Assembly: GCA_045629005.1 (NCBI GenBank)
Contig: JAZQQJ010000063.1
Span: 1 to 49,285, forward strand
Direction: 5' to 3'
Length of the DNA: 49,285 bases
Source: RGIG3528 sp045629005
GTDB taxonomy: Bacteria > Bacillota > Clostridia > Lachnospirales > Lachnospiraceae
Below are positions 16,224 through 25,350 of this stretch, one piece after another. The notes beneath the pieces are model-generated. The model made no database searches. It saw nothing but the letters and a program-made list of their open reading frames with translations, and was not told the DNA's origin. The translations under genes and the position numbers were made by a program. Every line of letters starts with the position of its first letter. The first letter of the stretch is position 1.

Positions 16224-17360
16224 ATGATAATTAGATTAGCGGACAATTTGCGAAAACTCAGAAAAGAAAATGCAATGACGCAGGAGGAACTTGCGGAGAG
16301 GCTGAACGTCAGTGTTGGTGTTGTCTCCAAGTGGGAACGTGGAGCTTCGGAGCCGGAACTTGGTTGCCTTGTCAACATAGCGGAAGTGTTTAAGGTTTCG
16401 GTGGATTCACTTATCGGATACAACATGACCGGAGATAATCCAAAGGATGCTGCGGATAAAATTGCTGAATTAAAAAGACAGCTGAAGGTGCGTGAGGCAA
16501 TGGAGCTGGCTGACGAATCACTTATCAGGTTTCCAAACGACTTTTATGTTATTGTTGAAGCTGCCGCGCTTTTTGCCATTTCCGAACAGGCGGGATGTGA
16601 ACCGAATTATGACAAAGCAATAACATTGTATAAGAAAGCGATAACATTGCTGCCACAGGACACGGAAAGAAAGTACAGTGAAACAGATATTCAGACCGGG
16701 ATTGCGCTGTGCCTTCTTCAACTTGGCAGAAACGATGAGGCAATAGAGGTATTAAAAGCAAATAATCCGGGCGGAAACAGCGAAGACCTTCTTGGCAATG
16801 TCTATGTTCTGGAAAAGAAGGATTACGATGAAGGGATGCAGCATCTTGCAAAGGCAACATTGTATCTTATTGAACGATTTACGAGAGTTGCTTCGACAGC
16901 GGTCATAGCTTATGCGGGGAAAAAAGAGTTTGAGAAAATGGAAAGGGTTTGCGGGCTTTTTGATAGTGTTACGGAAGCAATTGCGGTAGACCCGGGCGTA
17001 CCTACTTTGTTTTACAAGATAAACAGCATGATGATGGCTTTTCTTGCATCGGAGACGGACAAAGCCGGAGACGAAAAGCGCGCGAAAGTGTATATGAAAA
17101 GGGCATATGAATGCGGGAGGAAATATGACGCATCTCCCGAATGCAGCACTGACAATATCCTTTGCGCCTGTGAAATAAATAAGGGTGCTGTGGCCTTTGA
17201 TGATGTAGGAAAGATTGCTTTGGAATCCGTGGAAAATTACCTTAAAGAGGGTGACAATCCACATGCGTTGACAATATGGAAAAACGTTATTGAGGAAGAG
17301 AAAAACAAAAATGAAAAAAGTGAGTGCAAAAAAACTGAAAAGAGAGTTCATGCGAAATAA
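16224..17360 (+). CDS. XRE-family regulator with a helical-repeat sensor domain
   Basis: A 378-residue protein with an N-terminal Cro/C1-type helix-turn-helix (about residues 5-63; MTQEELAERLNVSVGVVSKWERG) and a long alpha-helical region (about 70-350) with TPR-like repeats (KAITLYKKAITLLPQD; GIALCLLQLGRNDEAIEVL). This layout resembles Firmicute regulators whose helical domain senses a peptide or partner. AAGGAG at 16208-16213 is 10 nt from ATG 16224 but only 1-2 nt from ATG 16215, so 16224 is chosen. The last 50 nt overlap the ABC exporter gene in another frame, so the two are co-transcribed and probably co-translated. It likely controls that exporter; the signal is unknown. Confidence 0.85.
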   Translation: MIIRLADNLRKLRKENAMTQEELAERLNVSVGVVSKWERGASEPELGCLVNIAEVFKVSVDSLIGYNMTGDNPKDAADKIAELKRQLKVREAMELADESLIRFPNDFYVIVEAAALFAISEQAGCEPNYDKAITLYKKAITLLPQDTERKYSETDIQTGIALCLLQLGRNDEAIEVLKANNPGGNSEDLLGNVYVLEKKDYDEGMQHLAKATLYLIERFTRVASTAVIAYAGKKEFEKMERVCGLFDSVTEAIAVDPGVPTLFYKINSMMMAFLASETDKAGDEKRAKVYMKRAYECGRKYDASPECSTDNILCACEINKGAVAFDDVGKIALESVENYLKEGDNPHALTIWKNVIEEEKNKNEKSECKKTEKRVHAK

Positions 17361-19023
17361 CTCGCTCAGATTTGTTCTTGTGGTATTATTCGGACTTGCA
17401 GCAGATGTTCTGGAACTGATGATTTCACCGTTACTTATGAAAATCACCGATATTATTGCAGGGGAAGGTAGTACGGCCAGCCTTAAAACAGTTGCTTTGG
17501 AAACCTTGATTGTCCTGGTGGGGCTTTTTACTATGGGAGCAATATGCGGGGCTTTTCACGGTAAGTTTAACAAAGTTGCTATGGTAAACTATAAGGAAAA
17601 GGTAATGTCGCTTATTACCGAGAAAGACATCTACGCTTTTAAGGGGGAGTCAAGTGCAACCTACATTTCCACGCTTACAAATGATGCTTCCACAATTGAA
17701 ACGGGCTACCTCAACGGCATTCTTGGGCTTGTTTCGAAGGCATTCACGTTTGTCGGTGCAATGGCACTGATGATTAATGCAAGTCCGCTGCTTACCCTTA
17801 TTACTGTTGGATTGCTTATTATCCCTGTTATTGTGTCAATACTGACCGGCAACACACTTGTTAAATACGAAAAAGCCACTTCCGACAGAAATGCAGGTTT
17901 TGTAGGAAGTATCACGGAAATCCTGAGAGGCTTTTCGGTTGTTAAGTGTTTTCAGGCAGAGAAGGAAGTTAAAGACCTCGTAAATTCTTCGAATCAGGAA
18001 CTTGAAAACGTCAAATGCAAGAAATATGTAATAAAAAATGTCATTGATCTTTTGGGAATGACTGCCGGTGCATGTACGCAGTTCGGTATTTTCCTTATTG
18101 GCGCATTGATTGCAATAAAGTCCGGAAATATAACCGCAGGCACGCTTCTTTTGTTCGTAAATCTTATGAACTATGTTCTTGCTCCAATCAGCTCAATGCC
18201 GGCCCTTATTTCAGGCATTCGTTCTTCGAATGCACTGATTAATAAGATGGCAGACAATTTTTCGGTTGCAGGAGATGAAGGCACACTTGAAATTGACCTT
18301 GAAAAACCTTGCGATATCGAAATGAAAAACGTTTCTTTCTCTTATGAGGAGGGTAAGGAAGTTATTCATAACATTAGTGCGTCTTTTGAGGATGGTAAAT
18401 CATACGCTCTTGTCGGAAGCTCAGGAAGCGGCAAGTCAACGGTTCTGAAACTTATAATGAGCTCGTATGAAAACTATAATGGTTCCATAAGTATCGGTGG
18501 AAATGAGATACGTGATGTTAAGACGAATTCGCTGTATGACACGATGTCTTTGATAGAACAGGAGGTCTTCATGTTCAATAGTACGATTCGTGAGAACATA
18601 ACGATGTTCAAGGAATTTGCAAAAGAGAAAATAGATGATGCAATCGTAAAGGCAGGCCTTTCTGAACTTATTCAGAACAAAGGCGAAGACTATAAATGCG
18701 GAGAGGCAGGCTGCAATCTGTCAGGCGGCGAACGCCAAAGAATCTCAATCGCAAGAAGCCTTCTCCTTGAAAATGATGTTCTGCTTGTAGATGAAGCAAC
18801 TGCAGCACTCGACGCGGAAACTGCTTTTAAGGTAACCAACTCCATTCTTGATCTTAAAGACAAAACAAGAATTGTCGTAACACATGATTTGGATGCCGCA
18901 ACACTTTCAAGATTTGACAAGATTCTCGCACTGAAAGACGGGCGTATTGTTGAAGAAGGAAACTTTGATGAACTTATGAACAGAAAAGAGTTTTTCTATT
19001 CACTGTTTACAATTGCGCAGTAA
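17311..19023 (+). CDS. ABC exporter half-transporter (permease fused to ATPase)
   Basis: A 570-residue ABC exporter with a six-TM domain (about 15-300) and a C-terminal ATPase. Walker A is GSSGSGKST (369-377), the signature LSGGERQR (470-477), Walker B LLVDEA (491-496), and the switch histidine lies in VVTHDLD. As a single half-transporter gene it should form a homodimer, or pair with a partner elsewhere. GAGGAAGAG, which lies inside the preceding XRE gene, is placed for ATG 17311; the TTG at 17290 would sit before it. Substrate could be a peptide, lipid or drug. The overlap with a helical-domain XRE regulator is reminiscent of peptide or antibiotic response modules, but no peptide gene was found here. 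Confidence 0.88.
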   Translation: MKKVSAKKLKREFMRNNSLRFVLVVLFGLAADVLELMISPLLMKITDIIAGEGSTASLKTVALETLIVLVGLFTMGAICGAFHGKFNKVAMVNYKEKVMSLITEKDIYAFKGESSATYISTLTNDASTIETGYLNGILGLVSKAFTFVGAMALMINASPLLTLITVGLLIIPVIVSILTGNTLVKYEKATSDRNAGFVGSITEILRGFSVVKCFQAEKEVKDLVNSSNQELENVKCKKYVIKNVIDLLGMTAGACTQFGIFLIGALIAIKSGNITAGTLLLFVNLMNYVLAPISSMPALISGIRSSNALINKMADNFSVAGDEGTLEIDLEKPCDIEMKNVSFSYEEGKEVIHNISASFEDGKSYALVGSSGSGKSTVLKLIMSSYENYNGSISIGGNEIRDVKTNSLYDTMSLIEQEVFMFNSTIRENITMFKEFAKEKIDDAIVKAGLSELIQNKGEDYKCGEAGCNLSGGERQRISIARSLLLENDVLLVDEATAALDAETAFKVTNSILDLKDKTRIVVTHDLDAATLSRFDKILALKDGRIVEEGNFDELMNRKEFFYSLFTIAQ

Positions 19024-19064
19024 TGAATTAATCTTAATCCTGCATTTGCAAGGAGGATTATTAA

Positions 19065-19532
19065 ATGATTATAAGAAGAGCAAAAGCCGGAGACGAGAAG
19101 CGTGTGCTCGAGCTGCTTATACAGGTTGATAACGTGCATGCGGACATCCGCCCGGACCTGTTTATCCATAACAGCACAAAGTATAACGAAGCAAGCCTCA
19201 AAGAAATATTTGGCGATGAAACGCGGCCCATCTTTGTATATCTGAATGATGACGGAGAACTTTGCGGATATGCTTTCTGCGTAATGCAGGAAATGGATGG
19301 CAATAATCTTGTGGCACATAAAAGCATTTATATAGACGATATCTGCGTTGATGAGAAGCACCGTAGGGAACATGTCGCCACTGCTCTTTATGATTTTGTT
19401 GTTGATTTCGCCCGAACGGAAGGCTGCTACAATATCACTCTTAATGTGTGGGAGGGCAATGCGCCTGCACGCACTTTCTATGAGGGGCGTGGAATGAAAA
19501 TCCAAAAGACTGTTATGGAGTATATTCTTTAA
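19065..19532 (+). CDS. GNAT-family N-acetyltransferase
   Basis: A 155-residue single-domain GNAT acetyltransferase. The acetyl-CoA-binding motif A is visible as IDDICVDEKHRREHVATALYDFVVDFAR, and motif B as NVWEGNAPARTFYEGRGM, which is typical of Rim-like or small-molecule acetyltransferases. The substrate cannot be predicted. CAAGGAGG at about 19048-19055 sets the start. It lies 41 nt after the ABC exporter gene with no terminator between, so it may be the last gene of the XRE-ABC operon. A strong terminator follows at 19578. Confidence 0.85.
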   Translation: MIIRRAKAGDEKRVLELLIQVDNVHADIRPDLFIHNSTKYNEASLKEIFGDETRPIFVYLNDDGELCGYAFCVMQEMDGNNLVAHKSIYIDDICVDEKHRREHVATALYDFVVDFARTEGCYNITLNVWEGNAPARTFYEGRGMKIQKTVMEYIL

Positions 19533-19577
19533 ACGCGCGTAAAGGTTTTTTGAAAAATCGCACAATAATTGAGAAAA

Positions 19578-19616
19578 GATAAGTGGATTCGGCTATAGAA
19601 TCTCTTATCTTTTTTT
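19578..19616 (+). terminator. Intrinsic terminator after the GNAT gene
   Basis: GATAAGTGGATTC (19578-19590) pairs with GAATCTCTTATC (19598-19609) through 12 bp with one bulged T and a 7-nt loop, followed by seven T. It ends the XRE-ABC-GNAT operon. Confidence 0.85.
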
Positions 19617-19639
19617 GCTATTCTGAATACAAATAGCAA

Positions 19640-19669
19640 CATTTGTTACATATTGATTTTGAACAAATG
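19640..19669. promoter_or_regulatory. Inverted repeat upstream of the GH10 operon, possible operator
   Basis: CATTTGTT (19640-19647) and AACAAATG (19662-19669) form a perfect 8-bp inverted repeat with a 14-nt spacer, 26 nt before the first gene of the xylanase operon. A second pair (GCTATT and AATAGC) lies just upstream at about 19617-19637. The position suits a repressor site; no promoter hexamers are convincing. Confidence 0.35.
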
Positions 19670-19694
19670 CCGGAAATGATTAAGGAGGGTTACC

Positions 19695-20087
19695 ATGAAA
19701 AGAGTTTATGAGTTTTTGAAAGCAGCGCAGACATATTACCTTGCAACCGTTGAAGGAGACCAGCCTCGTGTTCGTCCTTTTGGTACGGTAAATGTTTTTG
19801 AAGACAAGCTTTACATTCAGACAGGCAAGGTTAAGCCTACCGCACACCAGCTTGCTGCCAATCCGAAGGCAGAGATTTGTGCATTTATGAATGGTGAGTG
19901 GATTCGTGTGAGCGGCCTCCTTATCGAAGATGACCGTTTCGAGGCGCGTAAGTCGATGCTGGACGCATATCCTAACCTTCGCGGAATGTATGATGAGAAT
20001 GATGGCAACACGGTTGTATATTACTTTAAGGACGCAACGGCTATTATTTCATCCTTCTCAAAGCCGCCTGTTGAGATTAAGTTTTAG
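19695..20087 (+). CDS. Pyridoxamine 5'-phosphate oxidase-like split-barrel flavoprotein
   Basis: A 130-residue FMN-binding split-barrel protein. YYLATVEGDQPRVRPFGTVNVFEDKLYIQTGKVKPTAHQLAANPKAEICAF is the characteristic PNPOx-like core. Such small proteins bind FMN or related cofactors and reduce diverse substrates. It lacks the C-terminal part of true PdxH enzymes, so B6 oxidation is not implied. AAGGAGGG at about 19682-19689 sets the start. The xylanase gene begins 8 nt after its stop, so they share a transcript; no functional link to xylan breakdown is obvious. Confidence 0.82.
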   Translation: MKRVYEFLKAAQTYYLATVEGDQPRVRPFGTVNVFEDKLYIQTGKVKPTAHQLAANPKAEICAFMNGEWIRVSGLLIEDDRFEARKSMLDAYPNLRGMYDENDGNTVVYYFKDATAIISSFSKPPVEIKF

Positions 20088-20095
20088 GAGTTGTT

Positions 20096-22234
20096 ATGGA
20101 AAGAATTAAAGAGGTTTACAAAGATTATTTCAGAATTGGTGTTGCCGTTGAGCATATCCATGAGCCTTTCGTGAAAAACGAAATAGGCAATCCCGAAAAA
20201 GAAAAGTTTATTGCTGAACAGTTCAACAGCATGACCTTTGGTAATGAACTGAAAGATGACCGAAATATGGGCTTTATGAGCCCGGAAGCAACAGAAGAGT
20301 ATCTCCCTTTCTGTATTAACGACGGTGCAAAGAAGATGCTCGACTGGGCGCGCGAGAATAAGATGCCTGTCAGAGGCCATGTTCTTGTATGGCACAGCCA
20401 GTGTCCGAGAGAGGTTTTCTGCAAGGGCTATAAGGCAGTGACAATACCCACACCGCCCGAAAAGCTTAAAGAGAATCCTATGCTTGCACGTTTTGAAAAG
20501 CTTGATCCTGTTTGCTTTGTAAGCCGTGAGACAATGCTTAAACGTATGGAAAGCTACATTTTCTCTGTTATGGAGTATATGTATGCCAATGATTACGCCC
20601 GCACAATTTATGCGTGGGATGTTGTAAATGAGGCTATTGAGCTTGAAGACAAGACTGAGACCGGTTTGAGAAACAGTTACTGGTACCAGGTTATCGGTGA
20701 CGATTTCATCTACTGGGCATTTAAGTTTGCAAAGGCAGCGGTTACAGAAACATCAAAGAAGTATGCTGAAAAGTATGGTGTGGATGCATCTGATGAAGAG
20801 GCACTTAAAGCCATTCAGCCCAAGCTCTTCTATAATGACTATAACGAATTCCAGCCTGCCAAGAAGGAAGCAATCATTGGTGCGCTCACTCGTGAAGGTC
20901 ACGGTCATGGAAGCATTGTTGGCGAGAAGCTTATCGATGCTGTTGGTATGCAGGGCCATATCAGTGACAATAACGATATTGATGAATATATTACAGCACT
21001 GAAGGATTACGACAAACTTGTTCCGGAAGTCCACATCACAGAGTTTGATGTTAAGTGCACATGCACAAACAAGAACCAGGAATATTATCAGGCTGTATTT
21101 TTCAAGAATTTCTTTGAAGCTCTTATAAAGGCGAGAAAAGAAGGCGTAAATCTTACAACTGTTACATTCTGGGGACTTACGGATGATAACTCCTGGATAC
21201 ATGGTGCGAATCCGCTTCTTTTCCACGGCGATCTTACGCCGAAGAAATGCTTTGATGCAATGATTATGGCAGTGCGCGGTGGTGACCTTGGAGAGCCTGA
21301 AAGAATTGAAACCGATCTTTCGAAGCATATTTTTGACTTCGAAGTTCCCGAGGGCAAGGAAATTGTTAAGCTTCCTGCAGGCAGACCTCCGAGACCCGAA
21401 GAGCTGGAAGCTATCCAAAAGAATCCGAATATTTACAAGCCCGAAGACATCGGCTTCAAGGCAAAAGGCTTTACACAAATCAATTTCTGCGATACAGAGG
21501 CTCACAGCGGAAATTATTCAATGGCGTGCGAGCACAGATTCGGCGGTTGGAGTGGCATAAGCTACGATGCTTCCGACTTCATCGGCCAGACTGTTGTTGT
21601 TACTGCATGGGTAAAGAGCCCCGCAGAAGCTGTTACGCTCAGCCTTGATGCTTACGGCGAAGGTCCTGCTCTTGCAGAAGCAGTGACACGCGGTGAGTGG
21701 AGCGAGCTTTCGGCAACCTTCAAAATTCCGTGCGATGTTCATTCGGCTATCCTTTCATTTGGTACTAAGGAAGCTGAGCCGGATAAGTTCAATGCAATTT
21801 ATGTTGATGACATGACAATTGAGCCGACAGGTCTTTACGAAAGCTTCGAAGACAAGGCAAACATTGCGGCCATTCGTGGTGCAGGACATCTTCCTTTCCT
21901 GTTTGTTACAGATAAAGAAGCACATACTGCAGGCGGACATTCTCTTTGCGTTACACGTCAGGAGAAGGATGCAACGGTTAAACTGAACATTTCTTCATAT
22001 ATTGGTTACAAGGTTGAATTTACAGCATTTGTAAAGACTTCTGATAAAGAAATCCGCATCGGCCTTGACGGAAACGTTCCGCAGGAGTGGACGAAGGTTT
22101 CTTCTGACGGCGAGTGGACAGAGCTTAAAGCTGTTGCCGAAATACCTAAGGATTTAAGGTCTGCCGAAGTTTACATTGAGACTGACGGAAACGCCGAATT
22201 CTTCGTGGATGATGTTGTTGTAAAGCTTGCATAA
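20096..22234 (+). CDS. GH10 endo-1,4-beta-xylanase with two C-terminal carbohydrate-binding-like modules, no signal peptide
   Basis: A 712-residue xylanase. The GH10 barrel (about 1-400) has the acid/base Glu179 in WDVVNEAIE and the nucleophile Glu316 in VHITEFDVK; GHVLVWHSQ and LFYNDYNEF are further family blocks. Two beta-sandwich modules of the CBM4/9/22 type follow (about 410-560 and 565-712). Each has a SGNYSM- or GGHSLC-type first block, a W-rich or GYKVEFTAFVK strand and an Asp-Asp end strand (IYVDDMTIEP, FFVDDVVV). The N-terminus is charged and enters the catalytic fold directly, so no export signal is seen. Secreted xylanases usually carry such modules; intracellular ones usually do not. 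AGGAG overlapping the previous stop sets the start. It should cut imported xylo-oligosaccharides. Confidence 0.9.
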   Translation: MERIKEVYKDYFRIGVAVEHIHEPFVKNEIGNPEKEKFIAEQFNSMTFGNELKDDRNMGFMSPEATEEYLPFCINDGAKKMLDWARENKMPVRGHVLVWHSQCPREVFCKGYKAVTIPTPPEKLKENPMLARFEKLDPVCFVSRETMLKRMESYIFSVMEYMYANDYARTIYAWDVVNEAIELEDKTETGLRNSYWYQVIGDDFIYWAFKFAKAAVTETSKKYAEKYGVDASDEEALKAIQPKLFYNDYNEFQPAKKEAIIGALTREGHGHGSIVGEKLIDAVGMQGHISDNNDIDEYITALKDYDKLVPEVHITEFDVKCTCTNKNQEYYQAVFFKNFFEALIKARKEGVNLTTVTFWGLTDDNSWIHGANPLLFHGDLTPKKCFDAMIMAVRGGDLGEPERIETDLSKHIFDFEVPEGKEIVKLPAGRPPRPEELEAIQKNPNIYKPEDIGFKAKGFTQINFCDTEAHSGNYSMACEHRFGGWSGISYDASDFIGQTVVVTAWVKSPAEAVTLSLDAYGEGPALAEAVTRGEWSELSATFKIPCDVHSAILSFGTKEAEPDKFNAIYVDDMTIEPTGLYESFEDKANIAAIRGAGHLPFLFVTDKEAHTAGGHSLCVTRQEKDATVKLNISSYIGYKVEFTAFVKTSDKEIRIGLDGNVPQEWTKVSSDGEWTELKAVAEIPKDLRSAEVYIETDGNAEFFVDDVVVKLA

Positions 22235-22263
22235 GAAGAAATTAAAAGTAGCGAAGGCTTTAT

Positions 22264-23112
22264 ATGGAATGGATATTGCTTACACTTCTGTATGGTGTCA
22301 TTAAAGGCGCCAGAGATGTTGTAAAAAAAGAATCTTTGAAGAAGAGTACCGTAGTAGAGGTGCTCTTCTTCTATACTTTATTCGCTTTTATTTTTTGCAT
22401 TCCCGCTTCAAGGGACATAGCATCGATAAATCCGAAATTTTTGCCGCTTATTTTTGTGAAGGCACTTGTTATTTTCATAGCCTGGATACTCAGCTTTAAG
22501 GCTATAAAGGATCTTCCGCTCAGCATATACGGCATACTTGATCTCTCGCGTGTGCTGTTTGCCACACTGCTTGGTTTCCTGGTGCTTCACGAGGCATGTA
22601 CTTTTAACCAGATTATCGGCCTTGTTCTTGTTGCGGGTGGACTTCTCCTTCTGAAGTTCGGAGGCTTTGGCAAGCAAAAGGAAAATGTTAAACCGAAAGT
22701 TGTTCTGCTTGCCCTTTTGTCATGTCTTTTAAATGCGGTTTCGGGTTTTCTTGATAAGGTGCTGACAAAGGATGTCACTGCATCGCAGCTTCAGTTTTAC
22801 TACATGCTTTTCCTTGTTCTTTTATACTTTGGATATATGCTTTTCAGTAAAACAAAGGTCGATGTAAAGGGTGCCGTAAAGAATTACTGGATATGGATAC
22901 TCGCCTTACTGTTTGTTGTTGCCGACAAGGCTTTGTTTATGGCAAATGCAATACCCGAAAGCAAAGTGACGGTTATGACACTCATTAAGCAGAGCGGATG
23001 TGTTGTGTCGCTCATTGCGGGAAAATTCCTTTATCACGAAAAAAATATGGTGCACAAGTTTGTTTGTACGGTTATAATAATAGCAGGAATTGTAATCGCC
23101 GTAATGAAATAG
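22264..23112 (+). CDS. EamA/DMT-family transporter
   Basis: A 282-residue membrane protein with about ten hydrophobic segments in two EamA halves (about 1-135 and 145-282). Typical features are the LDLSRVLFATLLGFLVLHEACTFNQIIGLVLVAGGLLLL end of the first half and the mirrored IPESKVTVMTLIKQSGCVVSLIAGKFLYHEK in the second. The family exports or imports small metabolites such as amino acids, nucleosides or sugars. It follows the GH10 gene after 29 nt and may share its transcript. The ribosome site is weak (GCGAAGG at about 22250-22256). The substrate is unknown. Confidence 0.82.
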   Translation: MEWILLTLLYGVIKGARDVVKKESLKKSTVVEVLFFYTLFAFIFCIPASRDIASINPKFLPLIFVKALVIFIAWILSFKAIKDLPLSIYGILDLSRVLFATLLGFLVLHEACTFNQIIGLVLVAGGLLLLKFGGFGKQKENVKPKVVLLALLSCLLNAVSGFLDKVLTKDVTASQLQFYYMLFLVLLYFGYMLFSKTKVDVKGAVKNYWIWILALLFVVADKALFMANAIPESKVTVMTLIKQSGCVVSLIAGKFLYHEKNMVHKFVCTVIIIAGIVIAVMK

Positions 23113-23120
23113 GAATAATC

Positions 23121-23160
23121 AAAACCGGTTTATAATTTTTTAATTTTTTGCCGGCTTTTT
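23121..23160 (+). terminator. Weak terminator-like hairpin after the EamA gene
   Basis: AACCGG near 23123-23128 can pair with CCGGCTT near 23151-23157 across a long AT-rich loop, followed by TTTTT. The stem is short with a mismatch, so confidence is low. Confidence 0.4.
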
Positions 23161-23212
23161 GAAACGAATTGAATTTTTATTCGGTTATTCCTGTATACAG
23201 GAGGGTAACACC

Positions 23213-24340
23213 ATGAAGAAAAAATTATCATTTATATTATTGATTGCAATCATAACAGCCTTTACAGCATGTGGAAGTTCCATGGAGGCTACATATAAGG
23301 CTCAGCCCACAGACGAGCCTAAGGCCACACCTACTTTGGCTGTAAAGGAAGATACTAAAACATCTTTGGATGATGTAAAATCAAATCCTGAGGTAATCTT
23401 TAACGGAGAAGCAGGAGAGCCGGCACCGGATGCAGAACTTGGAGCATCTGATGAAGCAACACCGACTCCCACACCTGAGGCTGCAATTCTTCCGGTTACT
23501 ACAAAGGCACCGGATGAAGTTGCGCAGATTCTTCCCGAAGAAAGAGAAGAAGTATATTACTTTGTCGGGGAGACTTCGGATTCATTTATTTCCGTCACTC
23601 TTGACAAGGTAACAAATGATTGCGTTCTTACTCTCGGTGACGATGAAATATTAAAAGGTACTTACATCGAAAGTGATTCAGAACTTGTTTTAGAAGTTGG
23701 AGGAACTCAGTTGTATTTCGAAAAGGTAGACAACAGTCTTATCATTAATAAAAAGAAAATTGCCGCAACGAAGATTTCCGACAGATTCGGCGAAGGTTCA
23801 TTATTTAAAAAGGTTACCGGTTCTGAAAAGATTAAAGAAAACATTGGAGATGCAGTCATTGCCGGAGACCCTATCGAAACAAAATCCCATGTTGTCCGCA
23901 CAAACGGCTATGTTGACGGTGAAAAGTATCCGAAGACAGTTGTAATCACTTCAAGAGCAGAGCTTGATAAATATTATGAGGATTACAAGGACGTTTACGA
24001 GCTTGGTTCGGCATTTTCTTCAGCTGTAACATTCTGGCTTGCATGTTCAGGCTATGATGATGCGTTCTTTGCAGAAAAGAATCTTGTTCTTATAGTGCTT
24101 GAGAGCGGTACAGGCATGATAAACTACACTGTAACAGATGCATTTTACGGCAATGGTTTTCTTTCGGTAAATATTGATGCTGCAACTCCCGAAGTACATA
24201 CAACGGATATGGCAGAGTGGCACCTTATTCTTGAGACATCAAAGATCGTAAAGCCCGAGGATAAAGTGGCTGTAAATATTACAAATAAACAGGCTGACGG
24301 CTTCAGCCCTACGGAAAAAATACCAACAGGAACAAAATAA
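23213..24340 (+). CDS. Lipoprotein with PrcB-like C-terminal region, function unknown
   Basis: A 375-residue lipoprotein: signal peptide MKKKLSFILLIAIITAFTAC with lipobox cysteine Cys20, then a Pro/Thr/Glu-rich linker (about 25-105, with TPTPTPE), a small beta domain (about 110-200) and a C-terminal domain (about 225-365). The SRAELDKYYEDYKD ... FAEKNLVLIVLESGTGMINYTV pattern resembles PrcB-like protease-complex domains. It should be anchored outside the membrane. AGGAGGG at about 23199-23205 selects this ATG, 18 codons inside a longer reading frame. The esterase gene begins 1 nt after its stop. No enzyme motif was recognised. Confidence 0.75.
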   Translation: MKKKLSFILLIAIITAFTACGSSMEATYKAQPTDEPKATPTLAVKEDTKTSLDDVKSNPEVIFNGEAGEPAPDAELGASDEATPTPTPEAAILPVTTKAPDEVAQILPEEREEVYYFVGETSDSFISVTLDKVTNDCVLTLGDDEILKGTYIESDSELVLEVGGTQLYFEKVDNSLIINKKKIAATKISDRFGEGSLFKKVTGSEKIKENIGDAVIAGDPIETKSHVVRTNGYVDGEKYPKTVVITSRAELDKYYEDYKDVYELGSAFSSAVTFWLACSGYDDAFFAEKNLVLIVLESGTGMINYTVTDAFYGNGFLSVNIDAATPEVHTTDMAEWHLILETSKIVKPEDKVAVNITNKQADGFSPTEKIPTGTK

Positions 24341-24341
24341 T

Positions 24342-25202
24342 ATGAACATTGATTTGAAAAGAGTAACAGAAACAATTTGCCCGGAAGCGGCAGAGGCTGC
24401 ATGTGAAGAAGCAAAATGTATAACAAAAGCATTCTTCAAATATGCATCAAAGACTACGGGGACAACAAGAGGCGCAGGCATTCTTCTTCCTGCGGATTAT
24501 GACACATCAAAGGAATATCCTGTTCTTTTCTTCCTTCATGGCATTTTCGGTGACGAATATTGCATGTTGAACGACCCTAATAACAGAATTCCAGAGATCC
24601 TCGCTAATCTTAAGGCTGACGGCTGTTTGGGCGATGTCATCGTTGTATTTCCTAACATGTACGCAACAACCGTTCAGGACGGACGTCCTGTTATGGGCAA
24701 AATTGATAACGAAACAATGGCACCCTACGATAATTTCATTAACGATCTTGTTAATGACCTCATTCCATATGTGGAAGCCAATTATTCCGTAAGCAGGGAC
24801 AGAAATAAGAGAGGGATAATCGGTTTTTCACTGGGTGGAAGAGAAACTCTTTTCATAGGTACAAGACGTTCGGACCTTTTCTCCTGCATTGGCGCCATTT
24901 CACCTGCTCCGGGGCTTACACCCGGCGTTGACTGGGCAATGGAACACCCGGGACAGCTGAAGGAAGAGGAGCTTGTTGTTGTACAGCAGAACGAATTCCC
25001 TCTCAGTCTCATTATGGTTACATGCGGAACGAAGGACGGTGTTGTAGGAAAGTTCCCTGAAAGCTATCACAACATTCTTACGACAAACGGCGTTGGCCAT
25101 TTATGGTACGAAGTTCCGGAAGCAGATCACAACAATATTGCCATAAAGAGCGGCTTCTATAACTACCTTATCAGGTGGGGAAAACTGATGAACGAGCAAT
25201 AA
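24342..25202 (+). CDS. CE1-type alpha/beta-hydrolase esterase (feruloyl/acetyl-xylan esterase-like)
   Basis: A 286-residue alpha/beta hydrolase of the esterase D/carbohydrate esterase 1 type. The nucleophile is Ser163 in GFSLGGRE, the acid is probably Asp232 in TCGTKDG, and the base His263 in EADHNN. VLFFLHGIFGDE is the oxyanion-loop region. Related enzymes remove ferulic or acetyl groups from arabinoxylan, matching the xylan genes nearby. It has no signal peptide, so it would act on imported oligosaccharides. A weak AGGA lies 14 nt upstream, and the gene is tightly spaced after the lipoprotein gene, so coupling is likely. Other ester substrates are possible. Confidence 0.85.
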   Translation: MNIDLKRVTETICPEAAEAACEEAKCITKAFFKYASKTTGTTRGAGILLPADYDTSKEYPVLFFLHGIFGDEYCMLNDPNNRIPEILANLKADGCLGDVIVVFPNMYATTVQDGRPVMGKIDNETMAPYDNFINDLVNDLIPYVEANYSVSRDRNKRGIIGFSLGGRETLFIGTRRSDLFSCIGAISPAPGLTPGVDWAMEHPGQLKEEELVVVQQNEFPLSLIMVTCGTKDGVVGKFPESYHNILTTNGVGHLWYEVPEADHNNIAIKSGFYNYLIRWGKLMNEQ

Positions 25203-25207
25203 TTTAT

Positions 25208-25238
25208 AAGGGGTGTTTCTTAACACCCTTATTTTTTA
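25208..25238 (+). terminator. Intrinsic terminator after the esterase gene
   Basis: AAGGGGTGTT (25208-25217) pairs with AACACCCTT (25222-25230) through 9 bp with one bulged G, followed by ATTTTTTAT. It lies just after the stop codon. Confidence 0.8.
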
Positions 25239-25350
25239 TAACAAAACTGTATAATAATTCAGCGATTTTTTTGTTTACAAATAAAAAAAGTGGAAGTAAA
25301 ATACTTTTGGTTTTTTGCGGGTAAACCGCAGAAACATGGAGGAAAAATAT

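Noticed and set aside
19695..20087. Annotating the split-barrel protein as PdxH (B6 oxidase), linking it to the MocR-type regulator
   Set aside because: It lacks the C-terminal PdxH region and lies 15 kb away in a different operon.
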